Shown: positions 23,301-35,140 of the stretch, in pieces
Layout of the letters: every line of letters starts with the position of its first letter
Position numbering within the stretch: the stretch's first letter is position 1
From: Lunularia cruciata
Taxonomy: Eukaryota; Streptophyta; Marchantiopsida; Lunulariales; Lunulariaceae
Direction of reading: 5' to 3'
NCBI GenBank assembly: GCA_948567375.1
Contig: OX419760.1
Span: 17,732,001 to 17,796,000, forward strand
Length of the DNA stretch: 64,000 nucleotides
Notes under the pieces: generated by a model
What the model was told of the DNA's origin: nothing
The model's database searches: none
Seen by the model: the letters and a program-made list of their open reading frames with translations, nothing else
Position numbers and translations under genes: made by a program

Positions 23301-25880
23301 AGAATATCTGATGCTCAGATAAGTCGAAAGTGGTTTCGAAATAGCGATTATGTACCAGAAGTAAGAGACAGTTCATAATTTTGAAAGCTCACGGACTACG
23401 GACTATTAAGTGAGAGACAACATACACCGAAGCCTCGTTCTCTTCCTCCCCTGAAGTCCTTTCTCCCATTGTTGACCCGTGGCAAGTGTCGTTTACGCTC
23501 ATCTTCTGGTTCTTCAAAACCCTCCCCATCCTTCTCCTCCTGTGTCTCATCATTTTCATGCTTCTCAACTTCGGCCCCTTCATCGTCTCCTTCAACCTTC
23601 AACATCAGAGATAAGTGAAGTACTGGATCAGAGTCTGTCCGGTAGTCCGTGCAAATGTATGACCTGTTGGAGAGAAATGAACTAGCTCTGAACGCAAAAG
23701 GAGAAGACGCTGTAGTATAGATCCACGGATACGCTATAAAGAGCATATGTTTTCTGTTCCAAATATCAAACGTTCTCTTAGTTTGCCTCTTGACACCTTG
23801 ATTATGTTTTCCAGTGTACCGGAGGTACTTCTTTCTTTAAACTTCTCTCTGTCATTTCTACAAACGTCGTTCTGCCCCCAATGTGCAGACATTGAGGGTC
23901 TCTCATATCGCCTTCAACAGACAGCTGGCGATTAGAACGCACATTCTTGCTCACGTACCTTCACAACAGCAGACAACAGTCGCTTCTTCGTGGGGGGTTG
24001 TTCTTCTGGATCTATTGCTTCTCCCTGCATACCATTTTCGAGAATATCATTACCTTCGCGTAGAGATTACTATGAAGGTGATAACCGAAACAAACAGTAC
24101 ACCTTCAAGCATAGTCGGTTGTCAACTAAGAATCACTAAGTAATCCCATCTAAAAAGCTTCTCCGCAACAAAAAATCGACACTCAGTACATCCTTACCCT
24201 ACGGATCGCCCCACGTTGAGCTAATCCTCGTCCAAGAAGTCTTTGAGGACCCGTACCAGTACCAGAACCACGAGGTCCAGCACCAGGCGGGGCCCCCTTG
24301 CGTAAACCTCGAGGATCTCGCAACCTTTCCGTCAACTGCTCGTTGTAGACACAAGAACAGAACAGAAGAATGTAAGGATGGCACATAGTCTTCTTCAACT
24401 CCTAGCCAACCTCTCGCGCCTCTGAGATTTGAGCATACATACTCCGGCAATCACACATAGGGAGGAGGAGGTAGTTGCAATCAAACTTTCCCGAGTGATG
24501 TTCCTAACAATAACATTCCTAGAATTCAGGCGAAAATTGAGGGTAGCAGTTTGAGCTCTGAGGGACTGGCAAGTTCAAGCAAGCTTGTTCAATCATGCGG
24601 ATCCTGCTACTCGACAGAAGGATACGGCAGGTAAATCACCTTGAGCAGTAGAAGATACTACTCAAGCTGTTGAGTCTATCTACAATGAGGATCAAAGCAG
24701 ATCATAAACACCTGACAGAAGCAGATGGGGTGCACTAAATTCCGCCAGGATTCAACTTAACATAATAAGCTTCAGACGGCATCTGGACCTACCTCAAAAC
24801 CTCTAGCTAACCAAGAGGTGGGGAACCTTCAATGTTCACAGAACACGTAATGCTTTGTTGCTCCCAGAAAGATCAATTCAGAGAAAGTGAAGTGACTCTT
24901 ACAGACTGCTGAGTGTAACTTCATGTTCAAAAAGACGTTCTGGAGGAAAACTCAGCCAGAAGTTTGAACAAGCCTCCGGATAGGAACAGTTGCCAATTGA
25001 ATTGTTCTTCTTATCTTCAAATGCAGAGCACATAATCATCGTCGAGAACATATGTCATAGTTTTGTCAGCAAATGTACTGACCAGGAATGGGAGACCTAT
25101 AAGAAGGTCCATTTCTATCATGTTTTCTGCAAGCTCTCCATTCACTGATGGCATGCCTTGATAAAGAGAACAACAATTACCTGAATTTCTGAGGTTGAAT
25201 TTAGCGCAGAGGGATCATCACATGAGGATCCCAGCTAGATCATCCCATATCATTAAATTCAAATTCAGCGATTTGCTTTGTGGCCGACACTACTCTAAAG
25301 CGGACCATGACGTCGAGCATCCTCATCTAATTGGGCTGTTTACGGCAGCATAACCCATTAGGAGTTGCTCTGAGACAAGCCTGTACAGAACTTCAAAATA
25401 TTGCAGCTCTTCGCCAGGTGATGGTTAAACAGGACGATCATCTCGACCTTTTGAGACTCAGAGAGGTGATAGGGAAGATGTATGATCCACTTGACGTGGT
25501 AAATAATAGAGCCCATGGATGACAGAACTACAGGTAATAATTATTCAGGGTATTGGTTCGTGGCAGTTCATTAATCGTCTGACTGTTCCGTACAGAATTT
25601 CCCGATGCTTTCAGGTACAAATACCTTCATCGATTCTGGGGTATGTTTCGTGAGGTACAACAAACCAGGTGGATATGCAAGAAGCTCATTGCTTCAAAAC
25701 AGAACGCCACGAATGCGGATAGACAAGCCGCTGCCACTGTGAACAGAACTCTAAGAGTAGACTGGGAGACAGCTAATTTGGACATCCGACCTCGCGTTGC
25801 TGCCGATTCAACTCGTCAATTTCTCGACGTAGATCCTCTGCGGATTTCTCTACAATGGCATCGACCATTGTCCCGTCCAT
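20327..25880 (-). CDS. PNN: Pinin (exon-junction/PSAP complex splicing factor), 10 exons, 450 aa
   Basis: Nuclear SR-related protein. In the family it joins RNPS1/SR45 and SAP18 in the PSAP complex on the exon-junction complex and tunes alternative splicing. Exons (minus): 25880-25791, 24335-24198, 24024-23959, 23596-23426, 23080-22967, 22800-22729, 22288-22205, 21937-21837, 20984-20903, 20761-20327. All introns are GT-AG and the frame is continuous. The N-terminus MDGTMVDAIVEKSAEDLRRE leads to LTERLRDPRGLRKG, then PPTKKRLLSAVVK (residues ~87-98) and an acidic stretch. The pinin/memA domain covers about 170-325 (RNRRMFGALLGTLE, EESERLRQQEREQL, QLELLLIQWSEHH, ELTEYQKQ). The tail is acidic (EEAEGEAEGE) and ends DDDMEER. 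The length fits plant pinins. Exon 8 and exon 9 share a split Arg codon; the other junctions are phase 0. No lesion is seen. The exon 4 donor (GGT|GTATGT) is the least certain boundary. Confidence 0.93.
21630..21725. repeat. Intronic duplicate, copy 1 (pinin intron 8)
   Basis: About 90 bp (CAGTTCCATACCC, GACTGACTCTGAC, GTAAAGATCGT) closely match 22335-22440 in intron 6, in the same orientation. Coding sequence between them is not duplicated. Confidence 0.88.
22335..22440. repeat. Intronic duplicate, copy 2 (pinin intron 6)
   Basis: Partner of 21630-21725. Both share ATA(G/C)AGAACCCGTTGTA and CAACCCAGTTCCATACCC, and both end near GTAAAGATCGT. Confidence 0.88.
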
Positions 25881-26324
25881 CGGAGGAGCACCAATCGCCC
25901 CCACCTTATCCGGGTTCTCAGCCTACTCTGTCTCTTACTCCCAATATCCCTACTTACACCACCTGCATTTGCAATCCTCCAACCCCGCCTTGCCTCCTCT
26001 GAGTACTTCCTGCCCTGCAACCCCGGCCATGTAAACTCCCTAATTCAAGAATCTCCAGCTCCAAAACTACATCCTCTTCCGCAATTCCTGTCTTGCACCA
26101 ATCCACTGCTCCAAGCACTACTACTCGTCGAACGTACCCCCATTTCCATCCACGCTCATGCCGATACCGCAGAAATGCACAAGCAATCCCACGTCCTTTG
26201 CATCATCGATCGATCGAATCAGTCGTCTTTTCCTTCTGATTGGTTGGAAGTAGGCCAGCCCTGCATTCCCGCGCGCGCTTTCAGCACAAACCCCTTCACC
26301 TTAGTTCTGTGTTTGCTCTCAAGG

Positions 26325-26335
26325 TTTTAGGGTTT
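26325..26335 (-). promoter_or_regulatory. Telo-box upstream of pinin
   Basis: The minus strand reads AAACCCTAAAA, about 445 bp upstream of the ATG. The telo-box is a frequent element near the start sites of plant housekeeping and translation/RNA-processing genes. Confidence 0.6.
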
Positions 26336-26416
26336 CACTTGTCCGTATAGGTGTAGACGCGTCTAAAACATCGTTATGTCGTTTCGTAGAAGACTAGATC
26401 TCCCTAACATTCGACT

Positions 26417-26422
26417 TGGGCC
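26417..26422. promoter_or_regulatory. Site II element (TGGGCC)
   Basis: TGGGCC lies about 85 bp upstream of the telo-box. The telo-box/site II pair is a known plant promoter module for growth-linked genes. The transcription start probably lies between about 25.9 and 26.3 kb. Confidence 0.5.
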
Positions 26423-26519
26423 GGATACAGATTATTCCCTAACTGTTCCCTCGGGGATCTCTTCCCTTTCCAATTGTCGCAGCCTACTTACGTTAGTTAC
26501 AAGAGAAGAACCTTCGGCT

Positions 26520-28200
26520 ATCTTCTAACATTGACATAGGCAGGTGTTTTAACACCCATTCTGAATATTTTTAAATCAAGGAAAATCTGATTCAATGAGT
26601 TTATACGGATTCTTAATCACAATTATCTTATGAGATAGGTTACCTTAAGGACCCTCAAATTAGAATAAATTCCATGTGCATCGTGTACAAAAATTAAACG
26701 TATTATTTGGTCTAGTTATAGGTTTGAAAATTTAGCTTGTATGAATAGATTTTGGTTTAATACAATAAATGGCAAATAATCTGATAATTATGAATCTTTT
26801 CATATATATACTTTAATGTAAGTAGGAGTAAGATTTTTAGCACAACAAATTAAGATATAAATTTCAGCATAAATAAAACTTTATTGAATAGAAATCAAAT
26901 TATTTGATAGAAACCTAGTAAGATGAAAATAGTAAAAGAATCAACATATATTATATGCATAATCTATTTTACTAAGAGATGATGTTGAAAGTATTTTCAT
27001 ATAGATATTTACAAAGCGTTGACTAAATCGAAACGGTGTGTGAACTGGAGGGATAAAGAGTCTCGCTACGGAGTTCGGGCCAAGTTCCTTATTATTAGCA
27101 ATCTCCATATGAGGTGGTTTGTAGAAAATAAAGGATAAGGAACTTTTTGTTATCACTTTGTAGTGCATGATTATGTATTAGGTTAATAAAGTATCTCGTT
27201 TAGGTCGGAGTGAAAGTAGTGGTCACAAAAGGGAGCGTCCATGATGTTTGAGAACGCCCATGGTAATCAAAAGTTGACAGATTTATGCATGAGACGATGG
27301 GAACACAAAAATTGACCGCGGAGGAAGATTTGAGGGACCATAAGTGGAAAGATTTGAGGGCATGCAAAAATTGACAATGGAGAAAGATTTGAGAGACCCA
27401 GAGTGGAAAAATTTGAGTGCATGTTGTGTGAAGGTTGGAATGGGGAGTGAATTCATTTGGAGTGGGAACATTTGAGTGCGTGTTGTAGGTAGGTTAGAAG
27501 GAAGAGTGAATTTGTTTGAAGGGGTACTCTCCAAAATCCTCTCTTTCATTATTTAAAAAGTTAAAAGTTATGATCTTTGTCTCTTGTGATGACTATGAGA
27601 TGTATGCCCTTGTTCCTCCTTCAATGTAAATGTTTGTTGAATTTTTCTCTTGGTATGATACCACGGATAAGAGATGCAAGATTGTCTGTGCATGTTTGTA
27701 GAAATGCAATTTATGATCTTGTTCTCTTTGTATGTCTGTGTGGAGAATAAAGATGTTGAGATTATGTATGCAAAGAATATAGATGATGTCTTGTGTGCGC
27801 AAAGAATAGAGATGATGTCAAGATAGTATGAAATGAAATTTATGAACTTGTTCTCTTGTTACAAAATGAAATTTATGAGATTGTTTTCTTGTTTTGTGCA
27901 TAAAGAATAAAAATGCCCCTTTGCCAATAAGGGGCTATTTGTGGTGATAAAGAATCAAATCAAGTCATGCCAAGAGGGAGCACTCGTGTAGATCTAACTA
28001 GAAATATTAGGAAATGTATTCAATGAATGATTTGATTAGATTTGGAGATATTGCTACAAGGATTAGAGGATGAAAACAAAGAATTAGGAGGAGATTTATA
28101 TGCTAAAAAAATTTATTAGTGGGTGGGAGTATGTACATACTCATCAATACTTGGAACCCTAAGTTACTTACCCTCGTAGTAGAGAGGTTGTGAGTAAAGT
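26520..28200. other. Intergenic; short repeats at 27300-27510
   Basis: AT-rich spacer without a convincing gene. At 27300-27510 there are several imperfect copies of GTGGAAAGATTTGAG with T(G)CATG(T/C) steps. At 27914-27936 GCCCCTT...AAGGGGC forms a short perfect-arm hairpin, and GGGGCTATTTG at 27931 follows TAA. This could be the left end of the Harbinger element, but no matching right end was found. Confidence 0.4.
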
Positions 28201-28244
28201 ATTTTAGAAATCTTGATATAAAGTCCTTTTGCCAGCTTACTAGA

Positions 28245-29329
28245 ATGGATGTCAATTCTTTTTCAACATTGGTGGATTTGATTAATACTCACACTATTTT
28301 TGAAAAAAGCTACCAAAGAGAGCAAACACCCGTGTGGATCCAAGTTGCTCTAGCCTTGGATAGATTTGGGCATCATGGCAATGGAGCTTGTGTTGCACAG
28401 AGTTTAAATATTTGGGGAATCAGTGTTTGTTCAATAGTTACTTTTAATGATAGAGTTATGACAGCCATATTAGATGTGATGAGGAGTCAAGTTGTTTGGC
28501 TCGAGCTCAAGGAGAGGAGGAGGATATCCACTATTTTTGCACAGAAAGGTTTTCCTAGTTGTGTTGGTTTGGTAGATGGAACATTGTTTTCTCTTGCAGC
28601 TCGACCAACAATGTAGGGGGAAACATATTTCAACCGCAAGGGTTCATATTCTATAAACGACCAAGTGATTTTTGATGATAAAAGTAGAATTGTACATTTT
28701 TCTAGAGGTAAATTCTATGTTTTTGTTGTTTTGTTATGTATTTTTTCAATGCATTGGTGATCTTCTTTGTATGGTTTACTAAAAGTATAATTTGATTTTT
28801 TTATTTGCAGGAATGTCATCGTCTTGTCACGACATGACTTGTTTTGAAAAAAAACTCACTATGAAATGATTTGAACTAGAGAAGGAATTTTTGCATTTTT
28901 GAGGCAAAGGAGTAATTTTTAGGTGATATGGGTTATGTACCCATGCATCATCTAGTCCACACTTTCAAGCAGGCCCAATCAGAGGACAAGCAAGAGTTTA
29001 ATAAATATTTGGCAAAGGTAAGAGTGATAAATGAGCATTGTATAGGAGTATTGAAAGCTAGATTGCATTCTCTTTGTGAGCTAAGAGTGCAATTCAAAGA
29101 CAATGTTAGAAATTCTTATTTGTAAAAGTGAGTATCAGTGTGTATTATTTTACATAATTTTTTAATCAATAGGTCGGATGTTTGGTCAAAAGACGATGGC
29201 AGATTTACAGAGGAAACTCAAATAGATTCAAAAATGTCTTTTCATAGTAAAAGACTTGGTAGAGAAGAAAGTAGATCAAGGATGATGCAACACTACCTTG
29301 ATTATCACCTTGATGATATACTCAAATGA
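28245..29329 (+). pseudogene. PIF/Harbinger transposase (DDE_Tnp_4), decayed
   Basis: Transposase of a cut-and-paste DNA element. Exon-like part 1 (28245-28616) has the first catalytic Asp in CVGLVDGTLF, then a stop, then YFNRKGSYSINDQVIFDD. A GT-AG intron can be read at about 28710-28810 (GGTAAATTC...TTTGCAG). After it SCHDMTCF supplies the second Asp. Part 2 (28928-29125) has YVPMHHLVHTFKQ and RVINEHCIGVLKARL with the Glu. CIILHNFLINRSD and a tail to 29329 follow. Stops and frame changes make it inactive. Confidence 0.85.
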
Positions 29330-30274
29330 GTGAGTTTCCATATAATAAATTATTTATTCTTCAATTCTTCACTTCATATCTCATATCTGGTAATGTTTCT
29401 TGTATTTTATCACCAACACCAAGTTTAAAAAAATGTTTGCTCCCTCAAACTTTGACCATGATTGGATCCTTTTGTAAAATTGTAAAATGAATTCTTGTGA
29501 TGCAAAAAGAATTCTTGGGATGTCCTTTGTACATTTGTAGGGGTTGAGCTTACACTTAAACTTTGATGTGGTGTGGTGTTTGGGAAGTTTACACTTCAAA
29601 GTCTCTGGATGGGTGTTGCCAGGGTGCCAACTACTAGTGATAGGTTTAGATTTTATCACCTCCTCCTCTACCATAATGATAGGTTAAGGCTTTATTGGCT
29701 CCCCATTTATATACATCTTTTGCTCATTTATCCTCATGTATACATTTATCTTTTATACTTATATATATATTTTAGTTTACACTTGTGAGCTCTCATATTT
29801 TCATGTGTTGTATACTCACTTGTGCCTTGTGCATCAAACCGTACATCACTTGGCACCTATGTGTGCCACCCATATCAGAATTGACCATACTTAACCAAAT
29901 TTGGGCATCACTCAGCACCGATGCACGCTAACGAGCGCCACCAATTACTCACAAGTTCCTACAAGCCCTGATGAGCACCACCACTTATACACAAGTGCCT
30001 ACAAGTGGTGCCCAAAACCTAACTAGCTTTAAATCATCATAGTGTAGCATTAAGCAATGGCGGAAAAGAGTTGATGGGCGGCACTAAGCAGCGACTAGGA
30101 ACGTCGCAAAAAAAACCATAGGCAGAACTGAGCAATAACAAGGTGCATCTTGTGGCAACACTCAGTGATAACAAGTGGCATCTGGCAATTACAAGCAACA
30201 TTTATCAAGTTTCTAAAACTCATCTTTATTATAATCATAAGAAACGTCACACGTTGATATACTATTCGCTATCA
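29330..30274. other. Spacer between transposase and convergent ORF
   Basis: No gene recognised. A TATATATAT run and CA/TG-rich stretches lie around 29700-29900. If the two flanking ORFs belong to one Harbinger element, this is its interior. Confidence 0.4.
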
Positions 30275-31260
30275 CTAGAGTGATGGATTTGGAGTAGGAC
30301 GTTGAACTTGAGTGAGCACTTTGAAATAGTGACTTATTTCCTTGGGATTTTTCCATGCATATATGAGACTCATTTTGATTTCATGAGTGCACTTTGACTC
30401 CAAACTCTTCTCCTTACATTTGTGTTTTTCTGCCCAAGCTTTCCTTTTATCTGCACTCAATCTTTTCTCAATTTCAATTTTCATCTTCTTTGTCTCTAAT
30501 CTAACATGCTTTGTTTCCATTCTCATCATTTTTTTCTCTCTTTTCCTCAAGTTGGTGGCTTCTAGTTCAGCTGGTTGTAACCTCTCCTTGGATTCTATAG
30601 TATCTACCTTCAACATAATAATTTTTGCTAAATCATGAGACAATGACATACTAAGTGATAACTTGGGTACTTTACTTGCTGATATTCCACATTTCCTCCT
30701 CTTTGGGTCATGTTCCCCTTCTTGGTCAAGGAAAGCACACTTGGATCCATCCCTGGTAGAAGTTAAAGGCAGTGGTGTAATGAAAGGCAAGTCCTTGATC
30801 AGTGGAACAAATGGTGACTCATCCTCGGGTGATAGGATTCTATTGTCCATGCATACACTTAGTATAATTTCTACCCCTTGAGTGTTTGGGACAAGTTGGG
30901 GGCCCAAGTTAGGGAGCACCACCTCTAGAGGAGATGGGAATTGCAAGCACTCATTTGCACCTTCATGGACCTCCTCCTCGCCAACCTCGCTTGAATTGGA
31001 ATTAAAATCTCCCAAAATTATTATTGAATGTGGACTTATGATTGCTCTAGTCCTGAACATGGCTTCCATTCTTGCAAAACGCAAGCACTTTCCATTCAAT
31101 TTATCATCTATAGTTCTCCACCCTTTGCCATATTCTTTCTTTGTGAGATCTTCTCCAATATACTTGTTCTTAAGCTCCCAAGTTTCTTTGTTTCATTTCA
31201 TATACCTCAACCATTTCTTGTAAAGCCTGTCACTTATCATAGAAGTAGGAAATCCTTGTC
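30275..31260 (-). CDS. Charged coiled-coil protein, possibly SANT-like Harbinger partner
   Basis: The open frame 30275-31099 (274 codons) reads on upstream to about 31260 with one stop, giving LYKKWLRYMK, NKETWELKNKYIGEDLTKK and KGWRTIDDKLNGKCLRFARM. The N-terminal part has the Trp and Lys spacing of the Myb/SANT-like domains in the second protein of PIF/Harbinger elements. A Ser/Glu-rich middle follows, with a possible nuclear signal (DPKRRKCG). After that comes a long Lys/Glu coiled coil (residues ~180-245: KKMMRMETKHVRLETKKMKI). It converges with the transposase 0.95 kb away. The identification is tentative; a host gene fragment is the alternative. Confidence 0.45.
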
Positions 31261-32730
31261 CCTTCCTAATAAAAAGGTTGCCATGAAACTAAATGCGGTC
31301 AATTTCTGAATGGGCTTCTTGCAATTGCCACCATGAATTATGCAAAATGCTTGGGGTCCTCCAAGTAATCCAATATTTGGCTATAATGGTGCATTGTCAT
31401 GCAAAATCAGTCATCCTCCTTTGTTTTGCTTGGCATAGAAGAAGCCAATTTTCAATATGTCTCCAAATTTTCCTACTGGTTGTTTAGGTTGCAAATCCAA
31501 AGATGACTCTATACGTCTTGGATCAATGTCTAAAAGTGAGCCTCTTGCACTAAAACAAGGTACTCAATCTCCCATTGCAAAAATTTTGTTGCCCTCTTGG
31601 AGTAAAATTCCAAAACCCCTAATCAATTTCTTGGTTGCCACATGGTGTCATAGATCATTTCCCACCTTAATGCAAAACCACAAAACTGCCATTTGGTTGC
31701 CTAACAACTTGCACATTTGCTTGGGAGGGTAGTGAATTCAAGTTTAGAATTTGAATTGTTGAGAGGAGGCATTTTGGATTTTTAATATACAAACAAAATC
31801 ATAAATCATATCTGACTCATCTAACCACATGTTCACTCTCTTGAGAAAACATGTCACTTTGTCTGACAATCATTTATTCAGTTACGACATTCCTAAACAT
31901 CCATAACATAGGGCCTGATTTTTATAAATGAATGCAATTGGGACAAAATATCCCATAATTGAATTTACAAAGTGTTCATTTATTGCAAACTCAACTTGTT
32001 CTAGAGTTCACTAAAAATTATTACAAAGTTTGTTATTTATCACATAGACATCCATCAAATCTATTTTTGAGACCCCCTATTATGTTCATACCTGACTTCT
32101 TCAAACACAATCCAAGTGGTATAATCCGTAAAGGGTGTCTCCCCATTGGGCTCCCTAAATTTATAATAAAAGAATAAATATATAGAGAGAATCATATAAA
32201 GGCTATAAATAGAAGAACATATAATACAATGTAACTCAATCATTACTTTCTTTTTTGAGTTTCTTCTTTTGTTAAAAGTTCACTTAGTCAGATACTTTTC
32301 ATTCTTTCTCATTTTTCATTCTCCATTATCCAATTTGCCTATTCCAACCCCCTTGCATTTTGTTCTTATATTCTCATAGTGGGGTCCGGAGACACCCCTT
32401 CTCATATATTCTTTGATGAATGGTTATATAAAAATGTAACAAAGTGTACAACAAGGTGATCTACAACATTTTTAGGTATTAATTTCATTTTTGTAGGTAT
32501 TCAAGTATTTGTATTGATTACCTTTTTCTGATCTCTCAAAAATTTCCAAAATATATTTACCATCTAATTAATTTTTTAAAATGGTGATCTTTACCCAAAT
32601 CTATCCTATTAACCTGTATGGAAGGAAATTGATTCCCATAGTTTTCCAAAAAGGCCAAAAGCAAAACACCCTAGTAGATTACAAGCTAAATAAACTCCCT
32701 AATTTATGAGAGTGCATGAAGAAGTGACAA
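31261..32730. other. Intergenic, nothing firm
   Basis: AT-rich sequence with short frames only. The minus strand may continue the SANT-like ORF in decayed form to about 31.45 kb. No known element ends are seen before the family E LTR at 32731. Confidence 0.4.
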
Positions 32731-35121
32731 TGTCATCGGGAAAATAGCTCACTAGTACCCTTGAGGCTTTTGATGTGATAAATTTTCTTTTCTCTTTTAG
32801 TTGTTGTAAGGAACATGGATTTATGATAATATGTCTTGGGTGTGGTTTTGCTACCTTGCTGCGGGAAATATTTCCTATATTATTGTGAAGCCGGAAAAAG
32901 TTATGGTGTTATTAGCTCAAGGAGTCTTTTAACGTGGCTTGAGCCAAGACATAATGTGGGGTTTACACTAGCTCAAGTTTGGTTTACGTTATTGGAATGA
33001 AAGAGTACGGGGTTTAGAGGAGAAGGAAATGCCAAAGGATTTCAAGAGAGAAGTTGGCAGAGGATTTCAAGAGAAAAGTTGTAGGAATTCTTGAGAAGAA
33101 AAGACAGTAGGGTTTCCGGGAAAGTGCCAGAGGAATTCTTGAGAAGAGAAGACAGAGGGTTTTTGAGAGATGAAGGGCTGACAGTTTTAGGAAATTGCAG
33201 GGGATTTCGAGAGAGAAGTTGACAAAGTGTTTTCAGAGAAAGTCTTGCGGGAGTGCACATGCTGACAAGGTATGAAAATTTGAGATAGATGAGGGCTGGA
33301 AAGTAGAGAGTTTTTGGGAAAATGCCAGATGAGCTTGATAAGAAGTGGTTGCAGGATTTTTAGAGATGAGGGCTGGACAATAGGAAGTTTTCGGGAAATG
33401 ACAGGGGAGGTTTTCAAGAGAAGAGTTGGCAGGAGTTGAGTTCTTGACAAGGAGAATAATCAAAAATGATGAAAGGCAGACAGTTTTTGGGAAATGCCAG
33501 AGGATTTTTGATAGAGAAGTTTGCAGAAATTTTCGAGAGAGACAAGGATTTTTGGGAAAATTTTCAAGAGAGATAAAGATAAAGATAAAGATTTTCGAGA
33601 GAAGTTGCAGGAAATTTTGAGAAGAAAGGACAGTAGGGTTTTCAGAAAGTGCCAGAGGATTTTTGAGAGGGAAGTTGACAAGGTTGGGCAGGAAGTCTTT
33701 GGGAAATGACAGGGGAGATTTTCAGGAGAAGAGTGTGCAGGAGTTCTTGACAAGGAGAATAATTGAAAGTGATGAAGGCTGACAGTTTTCAGGAAATGCC
33801 AGAGGATTTTTGAGAGGGAAGTTGACAAGGTTGGGCAGGAAGTTTTTGGGAAATGACAAGGGAGGTTTTCAAGAGAAGAGTGGGCAGGAGTTTTTGACAA
33901 GGAGAATTATCGAAAGTGAGAAGGGCTGACAGTTCAGGAAATGCCAGAGGATTTTGAGAGGGAAGTTGGCAAGGTTGGGCAGGAGTTGAGTTCTTCATAG
34001 TGAGAAGGGTTGACAGTTTTGGGAAATGACAGGGAAAGTTTTCAAGAGAAGAATTGGCAGGAGTTGAGTTCTTCACAGTGAGAAGGGCTGACAGTTTTGA
34101 GAAATGCCAGAGGAGTTTCAAGAGAGAAGTTTGCAGGAAGTTTCGAGAGAGACATGGGGTTTTCGGGAAAGGATAGTAGAGAGCTTTTGAGAAAATACCA
34201 TATGAACTTTGCAAGGAGTGGTTGCAGGATTTTGAGAAGAGGAGGCTGAACAGGGGTTTCCAGTGGATCTTTCAGAGGGTTTTCAGAGGAGAAAGTCTTG
34301 CAAGAGTGCACATGCTGACAGGGTATGCAAATTTGAGACAGATGAGAGCTGGACAAAGAGCTTTCGGGAAATGACAGTAGAGCACGTTTGGGAAAATGCC
34401 AGAAGAGCTTTGCAAGGAGTGGTTGCAGGATTTTGAGAAGGAGAGTGTTGAACAGGGGTTTTCAGTGGATTTTTGTGAGGGTTTTTAGAGGAGAAAGCAT
34501 TGATGGGAGTGTTGTTGGGAGGTGAAGGAAGAAGTCCGGAGGGTGAGTTGTCTTTACTGTTATCAGACAGAGTGCATGTGAAGGCGCTAGCTGAATTCAT
34601 TTTTTGTCATAATTTAGTGCAGACACTATATGAACTGGAGTTGGTTGGCTTTTCCAAAATTGTGAACCTTGCAACTGAAATTTTATGAATGACAAATGTT
34701 GAGACAATGGTGTGTTTGATCTGTGACTAGCATTGAGGAAGTTCCATTTTAGGAGCTCTCAGTCTAGCTATATGAATGGTTTATTCAGTAGTTTGGGGGC
34801 CTGCGTTGAGCCGAATAGGATACTATTTGTTGTTTGTGAAATTCCCAACCATTCCTAGGGACCGTTGGGTCTGAAACTATAGCAAAACCTGCGCAAACTA
34901 GCCAATTTTGCGAAGGCCAAAGACAAACACAAACCCTCAGAAACCCAACATCAGGAAACAAAGAAAAACCCAAAGTTTATAGAGCTGAGATTTCCAACAC
35001 ACCAAGAATAGGAAGAGAATGTCAGTCTACGAGAAACTCTAAATCAACAACAATAAAAGCAAACTAAGCACAAGCAGCCAGGTGCTTGGTGCACTGTCAA
35101 GGCCAAACAATTTCCCCGACA
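32731..35121 (+). repeat. 5' LTR of family E
   Basis: About 2391 bp. The first ~270 bp and the last ~620 bp are unique and match the 3' LTR closely. The middle is the module array at 33000-34500. Confidence 0.88.
33000..34500. repeat. Minisatellite-like module array in the E LTR
   Basis: Irregular tandem modules, for example GACAAGGAGAATAATC, GGGCTGACAGTTTTGGG, AAATGCCAGAGGATTTTTGA and GGTTTTCAAGAGAAGAGT. They repeat many times in changing order. The counterpart is at 37970-39510, with a different module order and number. The purine bias keeps long minus-strand frames open by chance (Ser/Leu/Pro-rich), which I do not call as genes. Confidence 0.85.
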
Positions 35122-35140
35122 TAACTGGAACAGAGGAGGC

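Noticed and set aside
23396-23746. Minus frame of 116 codons as a separate gene
   Set aside because: Its middle is pinin exon 4 (23596-23426). The extensions on both sides are intron sequence read through the splice sites.
25643-26002. Plus-strand frame of 119 codons
   Set aside because: It lies antisense to pinin exon 1 and its 5' region. The minus strand gives a clear pinin N-terminus with a good splice donor, and the plus frame has no recognisable motif.
33460-33900. Minus-strand open frame of 146 codons rich in Ser, Leu and Pro (similar ones at 33789-34214, 38625-38978, 38988-39464)
   Set aside because: These frames follow the purine-rich minisatellite modules of the family E LTRs. They repeat the same peptide words and shift frame from module to module. 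They are products of base composition, not genes.
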